Below are positions 45,101 to 55,196 of a stretch of DNA of 64,000 nt, piece by piece. Source of the DNA: Bubalus kerabau. Lineage: Eukaryota > Chordata > Mammalia > Artiodactyla > Bovidae. A model generated the notes under the pieces. That model had not been told where the DNA came from. It did no database searches and saw nothing but the letters and a program-made list of their open reading frames with translations. Within the stretch, counting starts at the first letter, position 1. Each line of letters opens with the position of its first letter. The stretch spans positions 56,240,801 through 56,304,800 of the forward strand of contig NC_073629.1 of assembly GCF_029407905.1 (NCBI RefSeq), in the 5' to 3' direction. The position numbers and the translations under genes are program-made.

Positions 45101-45925
45101 AGAATATTGGAAATAAAAGCAAAAATAAACAAATGGGACCTAATTAAACTTAAAAGCTTCTGCACATCAAAGGAAACTATTAGCAAGGTGAAAAGACAGC
45201 CTTCAGAATGGGAGAAGATAATAGCAAAGGAAGCAACTGACAAACAACTAATCTCGAGAATATACAAGCAACTCCTACAGCTCAACTCCAGAAAAATAAA
45301 TGACCCAATCAAAAAATGGGCCAAAGAACTAAATAGACATTTCTCCAAAGAAGACATCCAGATGGCTAACAAACACATGAAAAGATGCTCAACATCACTC
45401 ATTAGCAGAGAAATGCAAATCAAAACCACTATAAGGTACCATTTCACACCAGTCAGAATGGCTGCGATCCAAAAGTCTACAAGTAATAAATGCTGGAGAG
45501 GGTGTGGAGAAAAGGGAACCCTCTTACACTGTTGGTGGGAATGCAAACTAGTACAGCCACTATGGAGAACAGTGTGGAGATTCCTTAAAAAACTGGAAAT
45601 AGAACTGCCTTATGATCCAGCAATCCCACTGCTGGGCATACACACTGAGGAAACCAGAAGGGAAAGAGACACGTGTACCCCAATGTTCATCGCAGCACTG
45701 TTTATAATAGCCAGGACATGGAAGCAACCTAGATGTCCATCGGCAGATGAATGGATAAGAAAGCTGTGGTACATATACACAATGGAGTATTACTCAGCCA
45801 TTAAAAAGAATACATTTGAATCAGTTCTAATGAGGTGGATGAAACTGGAGCCTATTATACAGAGTGAAGTAAGCCAGAAAGAAAAACACCAATACAGTAT
45901 ACTAACACATATATATGGAATTTAG
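42107..45925 (+). CDS. ORF2: L1 ORF2 protein, endonuclease-reverse transcriptase (1272 aa)
   Basis: ORF2p nicks target DNA and primes reverse transcription of L1 RNA at the nick. The frame is uninterrupted for 1272 residues, close to the family length of about 1275. The AP-type endonuclease (residues 1-240) keeps Glu42, Asp144/Asn146 (GDFN), Asp204 (RIDHI) and the terminal SDH with His229. The reverse transcriptase (about 500-775) keeps Asp599 (SIDAEKAFDK) and the FADD box at 699-702. The C-terminal Cys/His motif starts at Cys1129 (CWRGC, then LLHCWWEC; spacing CX3CX7HX4C). Two positions differ from the usual L1 endonuclease pattern: QEN at 41-43 where QET is typical, and Arg72 in KARVAIL where Gly is typical. 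ORF2 begins 51 bases after ORF1 and in L1 is translated inefficiently from the same bicistronic RNA. Confidence 0.95.
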   Translation: MATGSYLSVIALNVNGLNAPTKRQRLAEWIQKQDPCICCLQENHLKTGDTYRLKVKGWKKIFHANRDQKKARVAILISHTIDFKTKTVKRDKDGHYIMIKGSIQEEDITVINIYAPNTGALQYVRQMLTSMKEEINNNTIIVGDFNTPLTPMDRSTKQKINKETQTLNDTIDQLDLIDIYRTFHPKTMNFTFFSSTHGTFSRIDHILGHKASLGKFKNIEIIPSIFSDHNAVRLDLNYRRKTIKKSNIWRLNNTLLNNQQITEEIKKEIKICIETNENENTTTQNLWDMVKAVLRGKFIAIQAHLKKQEKSQINNLTLHLKQLEKEEMKNPRVSRRKEILKIRAEINAKETKETIAKINKTKSWFFERIHKIDKPLARLIKKQREKNQINKIRNENGEITTDNTEIQRIIRDYYQQLYANKMDNEEEMDKFLEKYNFPKLDQEEIENLNRPITSTEIETVIKNLPANKSPGPDGFTAEFYQKFREELTPFLLKLFQKIAEDGKLPNSFYEATITLIPKPDKDPTKKENYRPISLMNIDAKILNKILAIRIQQHIKKIIHHDQVGFIPGMQGFFNIRKSINVIHHINKLKNKNHMIISIDAEKAFDKIQHPFMIKTLQKAGIEGTYLNIIKAIYDKPTANIILNGEKLKAFPLKSGTKQGCPLSPLLFNIVLEVLATAIRTEKEIKGIQIGKEEVKLSLFADDMILYIENPKDSTRKLLELINDYSKVAGYKINTQKSLVFLYTNNEKTEREIKETIPFTIATERIKYLGIYLPKESKDLYIENYKTLVKEIKEDTNRWRNIPCSWIGRINIVKMSILPKAIYRFNAIPIKLPTAFFTELEQIISQFVWKNKKPRIAKAILRKKNGTGGINLPDFRLYYKATVIKTVWYWHKDRNIDQWSKIESPEINPRTYGHLIFDKGGKNIQWIKDNLFNKWCWEIWSTTCKRMKLEHFLTPYTKINSKWIKDLNVRPETIKLPEENIGKTLSDIHHSRILYDPPPRILEIKAKINKWDLIKLKSFCTSKETISKVKRQPSEWEKIIAKEATDKQLISRIYKQLLQLNSRKINDPIKKWAKELNRHFSKEDIQMANKHMKRCSTSLISREMQIKTTIRYHFTPVRMAAIQKSTSNKCWRGCGEKGTLLHCWWECKLVQPLWRTVWRFLKKLEIELPYDPAIPLLGIHTEETRRERDTCTPMFIAALFIIARTWKQPRCPSADEWIRKLWYIYTMEYYSAIKKNTFESVLMRWMKLEPIIQSEVSQKEKHQYSILTHIYGI

Positions 45926-46273
45926 AAAGATGGTAACAATAACCCTGTGTATGAGACAGCAAAAGAGACACTGATGTATAGAACAGTCTTATGGACTCTG
46001 TGAGAGAGGGAGAGGGTGGGAAGATTTGGGAGAATGGCATTGAAACATGTAAAATATCATGTATGAAACGAGTTGCCAGTCCAGGTTTGATGCACGATAC
46101 TGGATGCTTGGGGCTGGTGCACTGGGACGACCCAGAGGGATGGAATGGGGAGGGAGGAGGGAGGAGGGTTCAGGATGGGGAACACATGTATACCTGTGGC
46201 GGATTCATTTTGATATTTGGCAAAACTAATACAATTATGTAAAGTTTAAAAATAAAATAAAATTAAAAAAAAA
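45926..46273 (+). other. L1 3'UTR with G-rich polypurine tract and poly(A) signal
   Basis: The 3'UTR holds GGGAGAGGGTGGGAAGATTTGGG (two adjoining pieces, about 46008-46030) and a second G/A tract at about 46137-46180 with several GGG and GGGG runs. G-quadruplex-capable tracts are typical of mammalian L1 3'UTRs. AATAAA lies at 46251-46256 and the canonical end is near 46273. Confidence 0.88.
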
Positions 46274-46368
46274 GAATGACACAAAAAATAAATAAATAAA
46301 TAAATAAAATAAAATTAAATTAAATTTAAAAAATAAAATTATAGCAAGACATATATTTCTAAAAAAAA
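46274..46368 (+). other. Non-L1 segment between L1 end and target duplication (3' transduction)
   Basis: About 87 bases (GAATGACACAAAAAATAAAT to CATATATTTCT) lie between the usual L1 end and the final A-run at 46361-46370. They contain AATAAA at 46332-46337, about 23 bases before the A-run, which fits read-through to a downstream polyadenylation site at the source locus. An (AAAT)n run is at 46286-46308. Confidence 0.72.
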
Positions 46369-46381
46369 AAAGTGTGTTGAG
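46369..46381. repeat. L1 target-site duplication, right copy
   Basis: AAAGTGTGTTGAG, identical to 37884-37896. The leading A residues merge with the A-tail. Confidence 0.92.
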
Positions 46382-46439
46382 TGTTGAATAAATGGAATAA
46401 AATGATCTATTATGATAGCAACTAAAAGGTTTTTTTTTG

Positions 46440-46605
46440 GTGCTTGTTATATGATAGGCACTGTTGTAAGTACAGTAAAATAATCTCATTTAATGTTCCA
46501 GCAACTTTACAAGATAAGTACAATCATTGCCCACATTTGCAAATGCCAAATTTGGGGGAAAGTATTTAAGAAACTATGTGGCAGAGCTGTATTTAACTCA
46601 AATGG
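46440..46605 (-). mobile_element. MIR SINE, antisense
   Basis: TATGATAGGCACTGTTGTAA at the start and AAACTATGTGGCAGAGCTGT near the end fit a reversed MIR. Confidence 0.58.
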
Positions 46606-46611
46606 TCTGGC

Positions 46612-46735
46612 TCTGCCTGGAGAAGAGAATGGCAACCCACTGCAGTATTCTTGCCTGGAAAATTCCATGGACAGAGGAGCCTAGTGGGCTATAGTTATGG
46701 AGTTACAAAGAGTCACGACTGAGCATGCATGCGCA
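46612..46735 (+). mobile_element. Bov-tA SINE, 3' part
   Basis: GAGAATGGCAACCCACTGCA to AAAGAGTCACGACTGAGCAT is the body and BovB tail. The tRNA-like head is missing. Confidence 0.87.
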
Positions 46736-47407
46736 GTCTGTCTCTATAGCCTGTGTGTTCAGTCACTGTGCTGAAAGATGATGCAGGCAAGAATAATTGC
46801 TCTGACTTGGTCCCCGTTTTCTGCATTTCGATTTGTGAGCATAGATCGACTTGGATTATTTGAAAATCTGAGATGTTTGTTGCATGCCAATAAAATAAAC
46901 ATGAGATGTAATGGGGGAATTTCAGTTATTTTTTAATTTAGGGAAAATAATTGTTGCTCTAGTGCTTAGGTAAGAACTTATATATCAGTGGAAATTTTAT
47001 GTTAGTGATGTCATCAGCTGCCTATGAAGTGGCCCAGTGGACCTGGGAATGACTCTGGTCCAGCATCTCTGGGAGAGATCCAATGCTTTTCAAGTTTCTT
47101 CTTGCCCTAAAAATTGTCTAATAACAGACTGTGCCATATCTGAGAGAAAGGCTGCAGAAAATTTTAGAGATTCTTTTGTGTCTCGGGAAATTTGAGTTTG
47201 CATAAAGTTTACAATAAAGTACGGATGAGGTGTGTAAAGATGAGACCTCATTGTCACACTAGCCTCCAGAAATTTTGTTGAGGAGGAAGAATGGCTGTAA
47301 GACTTGATCCACTCTAAGACCACAAAGGAAGCCTAGATGGGAATACTAAACAGCTCCATATAATGTTCTAAACAAGATTTATAAGAAAGTTTTTCCTCAT
47401 CCTTCCC
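46736..47407. other. Unique sequence without recognised genes
   Basis: No repeat or exon is recognised. Confidence 0.45.
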
Positions 47408-47439
47408 CGTGTGTGTGTGTGTGTGTGTGTGCGCGCGCA
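47408..47439. repeat. (GT)n-(GC)n dinucleotide repeat
   Basis: About 11 GT units run directly into a GCGCGCGC block. Alternating purine-pyrimidine sequence of this type can adopt left-handed DNA. Confidence 0.92.
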
Positions 47440-48389
47440 GAGGTTATTTCTTCATTCTCCTTCTCATATTTTTTTTCTTTCAAATTTTATCAGATGTGAG
47501 AGGTAAATCAAATAATGCAGCAGCACTCAACAAATTTCTGTTTTCAGATTATTTCTAGTCCAACCCTCCATTCTTGGCTTTTTCTCTGAAGACCCACATG
47601 GGTCAGATGTGTTGATGTGGTTACCACACATGTTTTCATGCTTTTTGTCTGTGTGGCCACAGGTTTAATATGATGAACATTCATTTGATAGGGTGAATCA
47701 AAGGAGCTGGGGATAACTGAGGCTGTCTGAGAGAACCATGTTGGTGGTGTTTTGTTCTGTTGTTGAATTTCATTTAGTGTTGGCAATGAAGATCTACTTA
47801 TTCTCCTATATTACAATTGCATCATTTCATATTAAATGTTCTGTGGGCTGGTGCGACTGAAAAATCTTGAAACCACATCATTCACGCTTATTTTCTCAGT
47901 TACCCAAAACCATAAGAGCAGATGATAAAGTTTTCATACTTAGCATATTTAGAAGTCTTAGTTCTTTGTTTAGTGGAAAATTAAATCATCAAAAATCATA
48001 AAATTTTAAGTGGGGGAAGAACCATTAGGATAACAGATGCTTTTAAATTAAATGAAACATTGCAAGTGTTCATTGATAATCTCAACAATAATATAAGCTC
48101 TACTTTTGTATCCCATCCTGTTTTTAATCTACTGCTCAGAGGCCCCTTAAGACTCCCATTCTTCATTTACTTTATTAATTTTGCTGATTTCTTGGATTGG
48201 AATTCTCCAATATCTGATCTGAGCATAATTATACTACCACATCATCTCTGCCAACATTTTCCTAACCCATTGAATGTTGATTGTTTCTCTGCAGTTCTTT
48301 TAAAGCTATTCAGTATATTCCTAATTGTTTGTACTTATCCTCCTTTTTCCTTGACCTTACTGCATCATTTAAGATAGTTGGAAATTCCC
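47440..48389. other. Unique sequence without recognised genes
   Basis: No clear repeat or exon. The 105-codon hydrophobic frame at 48060-48377 has no known motif and is probably due to T-rich composition. Confidence 0.4.
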
Positions 48390-48835
48390 TCTTTTCTTGA
48401 AAGGTCCTCTTCCATGGTTTCCACAATCCTTTCATGCCTGAGTTTGCTTTCTACCTCTCTGACTTATTCTGTTTGATCTTGTTCATGGACTGTATTATCT
48501 TTTCCAAGGACTTGGATACAAACCATACCTCAGAGTTTAGTTTCTGCATATATTTCTTTGTACTTTGAAATGGTTGTGTTAGCCATATTGGCAGTGTCCT
48601 GTGTGATTTTTTAAGAAGGTGAATTTTCCTTTACATTTCTTAGCCATAGTTTGTAGTTATTTGTGATTATTGAGTCCTTAATAGATTGCTTGCCATAAAA
48701 ACACAGCATTTGTGTTTACTTTTCTCATCAGTTCCCATCAAGCACATTGCACATTGCATTCCCATTTTGCAGTGTTTGGGATGGAGAACACACTTGATAA
48801 CTGTTTGTTGAAAGAATGAATGAATAAATGAGAAA
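48390..48835 (+). mobile_element. L2 LINE 3' region (old)
   Basis: The end of the stretch (GGGATGGAGAACACACTTGA, then GTTTGTTGAAAGAATGAATG) matches the order of an L2 3' terminus. The upstream part is less certain. Confidence 0.48.
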
Positions 48836-49690
48836 TTTCTATGTTTCCATTTTGTTATTTCTCCTGTGCCCTGGTCTTAGGTCTTTAGTTGCCTAACAGA
48901 TGTCAGTATTTCAGTGTCTACTGCCACCTGAAACTTAACATGTCTAAAACCAAACTGTCATTATTTCCCAAACCATATCTGAATACAGCTTCTCAGTTTG
49001 CCAGTGAACCTATTATCTCCCCAGTTACAAAGATTCTCAATTATTGACTCATTCTTAACTCCTTTCTGTTTGCCTTATATACATTTGTCTTCTATGCATT
49101 TCTATTCACTTTATATGCATTGTCTCATGATAGTTCCCATAGCATACCTATGAATTGTACTGTAATATATAAAAATACATATGTATATAGGCATATTAGT
49201 GTCCCCATTTTAGAATTAAAAAAAACCCTGAGGCATGAATAAATTGCTTCATCAAATTCAGATGACTATGAATTTGATGGAGCTGAAATTTAAGCCCATA
49301 TCTGTATATTAGACTTTTGAGCTTAGACTCAGAACAACTTTTCATTTTTATTTACTACCTGGAAGTTTTTTCCTTTCCATTGCTGCCACCCAATCTGTTT
49401 CCTCTTCCCCTTGATCCTACACTAATGCAATATTTCTCAAAAATTTTCTCTTCATTTCTTTCTCTTTCCTTGTTTTTTACAGTGGTCTCAGACTACTATT
49501 GTCTACTCTAACTTTCCATGACTCAACAAAGACTTTGAAATAAGATCCATTTGCTAAATTTTATATTAGGGTCCTTTCCAATCTAATCTTCACTAAATGT
49601 CTAGTCCAGTTCTAAATATAGCCTTAAATATATGCTACCTTCTGGCCAAATGGGCTTAACTGCTTCTTCTATTATGCAACCTGCTTTTCT
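48836..49690. other. Unique or very old sequence, no genes recognised
   Basis: Possible further L2/MIR traces are present (for example 49110-49290), but none can be assigned firmly. Confidence 0.35.
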
Positions 49691-50160
49691 ATTGCAATCT
49701 TTCACACTCATGATGCATTGGCTGCTTTTTTAAAAATTATTAATCTTATTCTAAGTCCAAGTCACATATTCATGCCTCTATGGAGCCTTTCCTAGTTGCT
49801 CCATCTGATAATAATCTCAACCTCTTATGAATTTCTTAAATATTTACCAATAATATTTGTTACTAAAATGCCTTATACATCAGTTCAGTTCAGTTCAGTC
49901 ACTCAGTCGTGTCAGACTCTTTGCAACCCCTTGAATCGCAGCACGCCAGGCCTCCCTGTCCATCACCAACTCCCGGAGTTCACTCAAACCCATGTCCATT
50001 GAGTCGGTGATGCCATCCAGTCATCTCATCCTCTGTCGTCCCCTTCTCCTCCTGCCCACAATCCCTCCCAGCATCAGAGTCTTTTCCAATGAGTCAACTC
50101 TTCGCATGAGGTGGCCTTATACGTAGTTCCTAACAAATCCTTGTCAAATGAACGCATGTG
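49690..50160 (+). mobile_element. L2 LINE 3' end, split by BovB
   Basis: TATGGAGCCTTTCCTAGTTG lies on the left side of the BovB insertion. Beyond it, GTAGTTCCTAACAAATCCTTGTC followed by AAATGAACG lies on the right. Together they resemble a single L2 3' end. Confidence 0.5.
49881..50113 (-). mobile_element. BovB 3' end, antisense, short
   Basis: Reversed GTTCA repeats and tail run to GAGTCAACTCTTCGCATGAG. A near-exact duplication, GCCTTATACAT at 49870-49880 against GCCTTATACGT at 50114-50124, flanks it, so the 5' truncation happened at integration. Confidence 0.92.
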
Positions 50161-50339
50161 TTATTTTATTTGTAAGTTTTCCCAATGAATTTATAACATT
50201 ATAAATGTTAGGGATCACATCTTATGCAAACCTATAAACTTTATCTTTGATTGTGACTCAGTAAAGAATGCCAGATATGTAGGTATTTTATTTCACTTGT
50301 CTTATAACTAGTCTATTTTGTGTGGAATAAAAGCACAAC

Positions 50340-50420
50340 TTAACTTCCCTACAATTAACAAGTATTTATTGACCACTTATTGTATGTTAAGTCATAGGAA
50401 TATAAAGATAAATAAGCCAT
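50340..50420 (-). mobile_element. MIR-like fragment, antisense
   Basis: ACAAGTATTTATTGACCACT then TATTGTATGTTAAGTCATAGG resembles the reversed MIR 3' end, strongly diverged. Confidence 0.4.
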
Positions 50421-50619
50421 GATTTCCCAAAACCTAAATATCTCTTAGGGGGAAATGAAGACATTCAATTGACTATGATGAAAGAAATTATTTCTCTCTG
50501 GGATGGTAGAAGTCAAAGGTCTTTACAGAGAAGGAAACTTTTGACTTCAGCATTGACGAGGAATACTATTTCACAAGGTGAAGAATAAAAGGAAATAAAG
50601 GAAAAAAGGAAATAAAAGG

Positions 50620-50900
50620 AAAAGCATTCCAGATAGAAGAAACATTATAAACAAAGACTCAGGAGTGTGATAGGGCGTGCACATTTAGGGATTAGCAAGT
50701 AGAACAGGATGGTCTGAGCTTGAGGGAGGGCGGAAGGAGATGAGGCTGGAAGGAGAGACTGGAGCCAATGCAAATAGGGTCTTGAGTGCCAAGTAAAGGC
50801 TCTGAATTTTACCTGAGAGACAATGGGAAGACATCAAAGCTTTGGGAACTGCAAATGGCATAACGAGAACCATGCTTTTAAAAGAAAATGTTTGAAACAT
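50620..50900 (+). mobile_element. Old interspersed repeat, third copy
   Basis: GCTGGAAGGAGAGACTGGAG, GGGTCTTGAGTGCCAAGTAA and GAATTTTACCTGAGAGACAA match the same unnamed family as 19514-19940 and 29090-29740. A purine-rich run (GGAAATAAAGGAAAAAAGG) lies just before it, near 50590. Confidence 0.45.
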
Positions 50901-51126
50901 GGCAAATGGTTTCATGTGCAGGAGCCAGGGAGCAAGTAACCCAGCTTGGGGTCAATATTAAGCTCAAACAATAAATGGTAGGAATTTAAAGTTGGGATAT
51001 AATGGATTTCAAACGCATTTGGAATGGATGAATTCCAAACACATTTCAGAGATAAGACAAATTCCCAAGATGATGCATCAATTGACAATGTACATTGTCA
51101 ATAACTGCATTATGTGCTTGTGTACA

Positions 51127-51168
51127 AAGGCGGGCGGGTTCTTTACCACTGATGCCACCTGGGAAGCC
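51127..51168 (-). mobile_element. Bov-tA head fragment, antisense
   Basis: GGTTCTTTACCACTGATGCC and ACCTGGGAAGCC form a reversed tRNA-like head only. A complete antisense Bov-tA follows 15 bases later. Confidence 0.75.
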
Positions 51169-51183
51169 TGTACTATAGTATGG

Positions 51184-51396
51184 TGGTTTAGTCGCTAAGT
51201 CGTGATGGACTCTTGTGACCCCATGGACTGTAACAGCCTGCCAGGCTCCTCTGTCCATGGGATTTCCCAGGCAAGAATACTGAAATGGGTTGCTATTTCT
51301 TTCTCCAGGGGATCTTCCCCATCCAGGGATCGAACTCGCATCTCTTGTGTCTCCTGATTTGCAGACAGATTCTTTACCACTGAGCTACCAGGGAGC
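51184..51396 (-). mobile_element. Bov-tA SINE, antisense
   Basis: Complete reversed element: GTTTAGTCGCTAAGTCGTGA tail, GAAATGGGTTGCTATTTCTT body, GGGATCGAACTCGCATCTCT and GAGCTACCAGGGAGCC head. Confidence 0.92.
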
Positions 51397-53084
51397 CAGT
51401 ACAGTAGTGCATATATTGTCAAATATTGTATTATAATCTCAGTTATTTTTTTCCTCTCATTCTAATGATGGATTTGTAGGGTTGTATTCACCCCACCACC
51501 CTCAACTTCTCTTATGTCCAAGAGCAGCTCATTATTTCTAAGGTTGAGGAGGAAACTACAGGATAGAGATAAAAACAAAAAAAACAAAAACACAATTCAG
51601 TGGACCAAAATAAGGATAAAACTGAAATCTTTTCTCTTTAGCCCTATATTTTAATCAATTCTACAGTTGAACAAAAAGAACCACCAGAATAAATTATGGG
51701 ATATCTCCCCCTAGAATCTCTCATTGCATTTCAGAGAGTTCTTTGTTTCAAATTTTGTAGGTAGGTCATATTTTATGAAATGAAATTTCTTTGATAATTC
51801 ATGGTCACTCATGTGGACATAATTTTCATTTGCATGACAACTGTGGAAGGTTCACATTTCTGTAACCAGGAGTGGGGCTTGGGAAGGGAGGGTTGGGAGT
51901 GGAAAACTGGGAACAGAGTTTGATTTGGTGTTGTAGCCATCCTGACACTTTCCACCTCTGGGTACTTATTTTATTTTAAATCCCAATGTCTCATTCCATT
52001 AGTGTTTTGATTTTTTAAAAAGGTGCAAACTTCTTAACCTGTTCTCCATTTGAACGATGTTCTCTTTGAGAACACAGAGCCAGCAAATTACTTAAAACAG
52101 CAAAGTGTCATGATTCAATAGTCATAACTTTTCTTCATATTAATAATGGTTTCCCCTCTAAATTATATCTATATGTCAATCATATCAATAGAGTAGAAAA
52201 ATGATGTTTGGCAACGTTACAAAACACAGACTTCTTGGAACCTGGTTATTTTCTATTTTTTAAACCTTTAATACTGAGCTAAAATCGATACTAAATCTGA
52301 AAAATAATCAATAAGTATATATTATATTCTGTTAAATATTTGGTGTAAATCTTTCAGCCTTTACAAATTTTGAACTTATGGTGGTGTATACTGGTGAATT
52401 GTAAATTAGGTGTTTTTAAAACACATATGTTTTTAATTAATGCATGATATAATACAACAATAAATACAACCAAAAATAAAATGCTAATTTATATTTTATA
52501 TTTAGATATAATCAAGTCAGGTTGAAACAGACACTTGATGTTTCCCACATTGATTCAGCATTTATATCTCAGATGCAAAAGGATCCAATGAATAATAATT
52601 TACATATATATACATTTTAAACAGTAAAAATAGATGGAATCATGTATAGGTTTGCATGGCAAGATAGTGGAATACTAGAAAGCAGTTCAATTGTGAGATG
52701 TAAAAACTTAGGAAATTGATAAGCAATTTAAGAAAAATGTAAATTATAGCTCCAAATAAATTATGCAGTTAAGTATTTTAGAGTCTCTATTAGTATAGCC
52801 TAGGCATTCTGTGTTCTTTATAAGCAGCTTTCATATTTTTCAAAATTAACAAGAACCTAAAATATCTATCCTGGCTTAAAAGATTTTTATACTTGTTTCT
52901 GTTAGGATAGGTATAGAATGGTGTTGGTTGACCTTGCAGAGGTAGGCAGTGAATCAGGCTGACATAGAGGAGAGATCCCTTAAGGGTGTTAAGAGACCAC
53001 AAGTTTTTCTCTTTCTGTTGGTAATCTGGTTTTTCGAGTATGAACTGCTCTGATTAATAAACTTACATGGGAGCAAGGTCAGGT
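51397..53084. other. AT-rich unique sequence, no genes recognised
   Basis: About 1.7 kb, very AT-rich at 52130-52800, with no repeat or exon that I recognise. Confidence 0.45.
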
Positions 53085-53282
53085 GATTATGAACATAAAT
53101 TCTGGCATTGCACTGATTGTGTGACCACGGGCAAGAAATTTGGCCTTTCTTTACCTTGGTTTTCTCATCTGTAAACTAGAAATCAAACAATTAGGGTAAA
53201 AAGTCATCATCTATGTAAAGACAAAATGTCACTGTGCCTGGCATATAGTAACTCTATATAAATGTTAGTTATTGGTATATTT
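53085..53282 (+). mobile_element. MIR SINE, sense
   Basis: TGTGTGACCACGGGCAAGAA, TTTTCTCATCTGTAAACTAG and CACTGTGCCTGGCATATAGT occur in the correct MIR order and spacing. Confidence 0.85.
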
Positions 53283-53689
53283 ATGAGCTGGAATTCTACC
53301 TCCTTCTTTACTCTGACTTTACCTTGGTTTACTTCCTGATTCTGAGAACCTAGAAATGGATTTGCTGTCTCTTGAATGAATCTGTTTCATTTCTTTTTTG
53401 CCCTTTAATTCTGACTTGGTAGTTTACATTGTCTCATTATCCCTTGTGCTTTGCTTTTTGGCCATGCGCCCACAGACCCAAGATTTGGATGAATTTGTTT
53501 TCATAGGAACTCAGAATTGTCTTCTCTGTTTTGGACTCATTACACATACTCTCTTCCAGTTGTAGCAATTCCAAACCCTGTATTTATCCTGGGCTCCTTA
53601 TCTTCTCTCTCTTGCCACATCACTTCATCTTCAAGTTCAGACAATTCTTTGTTATATCTTTTACATCTGTCACTTCCTTTCGGATCTCA

Positions 53690-54216
53690 TTCAGATCAGA
53701 TCAGTCGCTCAGTCATGTTCAACTCTTTGCCACCCCATGAGTCACAGCACGCCAGGCCTCCCTGTCCATCACCAACTCCTGGAGTTCACTGAAACTCATG
53801 TCCATCGAGTCAGTGTTGCCATCCAGCCATCTCATCTTCTGTCGTCCCCTCCTCCTCCTGCCCCCAATCCCTCCCAGCATCACAGTCTTTTCCAATGAGT
53901 CAACTCTTCGCATGAGGTGGCCAAAGTACTAGAGTTTCAGCTTTAGCATCATTCCTTCCAAAGAAATCCCAGGACTGATCTCCTTCAGAATGGACTGGTT
54001 GGATCTCCTTGCAGTCCAAAGGACTCTCAAGAGTCTTCTCCAACACCACAGTTCAAAAGCATCAATTCTTCGGTGCTCAGCCTTCTTCACAGTCCAACTC
54101 CCACATGCATACATGACCACAGGAAAAACTATAGCCTTAACTAGACGAACCTTTGTTGGCAAAGTAATGTCTCTGCTTTTGAATATGCTATCTAGGTTGG
54201 TCATAACTTTCCTTCC
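53690..54216 (-). mobile_element. BovB 3' part, antisense
   Basis: It runs from the reversed tail GATCAGTCGCTCAGTCATGT to GCTATCTAGGTTGGTCATAA. The open - strand frames at 53719-53913 and 53929-54204 are fragments of the LINE protein C-terminus. Confidence 0.93.
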
Positions 54217-55196
54217 AATTCTATTCCAGTTTCACAGTATTCCATAGGTGAACTCCTCCTTCTTCCTACTTCTCCTGTGCACAGATACTACATCACTCTT
54301 TCCAAAATGTTGCTCTTCTCTTATCATTCTTACTCCCACTACCTCTTTAAAAACCATTTCCTACTGAAATGCTGTTGCTGGTTGCATTCACTTTTGCTCT
54401 TTAACTTATTGCACTGTCCTCTCCCAAATAACAGTAAAGCACAAAACATCTCTATTCTCGCCTTCTAAGACATATCCTCCAATCCATCAGTTTTACAGAT
54501 TATCCTGGAGGGTGGGGGGAAGAAGAAAATGACAATATAAACAGCTTGATTTCTGAATGTTTTTTCTGCTTGATTTCTTTGGACTTATCTTTGTTTCTTT
54601 TAGGTCCTGAAAACATGGATAAAACCTTATTCAGATTCCCTGACATTCAGCTCAAATTTCCTGTATGAGTCAAAACATACCAAAAGTTTAAACCATTATT
54701 GGAACCTGGAACATTTGATGAACGTATATTGTACATGAGAACTCAGCTGGTTTTTATGGGAGGATCCCAAGATGAATGAGAAGGGATTTCTAGCTCCTTC
54801 CTTCTAGAGCTGTCAGTGGGTAGAATTAATGTTATGGGGGAGGCCTAAGAAAACAATCAGTGCCGCTGTGAATTCTGTCTCCCAAACACTTCTTACTAAC
54901 CATTCACTTAATATTTATTCACAATTCATATCCATCATATTGCCTAGATCATGGCTTACTGTTTGTTCTTAACTGGTGAGCTTCATTCTCTCACACTCTT
55001 TCCCGAGTGAAAAGTATTTTTTAAAAATAAAATTGTATCACCTCTACTCTGCCATTATCCTCTTTCAAAATCTTTCTTTAACTACCCATTGCTCTTAGAA
55101 TAATATTCACACCCCTTACCCTGACTTGCTTTGTCTTTCAAAATTTGCTTCACTAGCATCATGTTTTTATTTTGTCATTAAATAAATATTTACTGA
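54217..55196. other. Unique sequence between two opposed BovB copies
   Basis: No exon is recognised. An AATAAATATTTACTG phrase at the right edge (about 55180-55194), together with TATGTATCATGCAATATTCC beyond the next BovB, suggests that copy split an old MIR. Confidence 0.4.

Larger units (their letters stand above)
37897..46368 (+). mobile_element. Full-length ruminant L1 (L1-BT type) with both ORFs open
   Basis: A complete autonomous LINE-1 of about 8.47 kb. In order it has a 5'UTR starting with GAGGAGGAGCCAAGATGGCGG (37897-41128), ORF1 (41129-42055), a 51-base spacer, ORF2 (42107-45925), a 3'UTR with a G-rich polypurine tract and AATAAA, and an A-rich end. A 13-bp target duplication flanks it. 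Both proteins are uninterrupted and the major catalytic residues are present. It is the only element in the window with intact coding capacity. Whether it is still mobile cannot be told from sequence alone. Confidence 0.96.

Noticed and set aside
42052..45546. Several - strand frames of 60-150 codons across the L1.
   Set aside because: They are antisense shadows of ORF2 and ORF1, with no independent motif.
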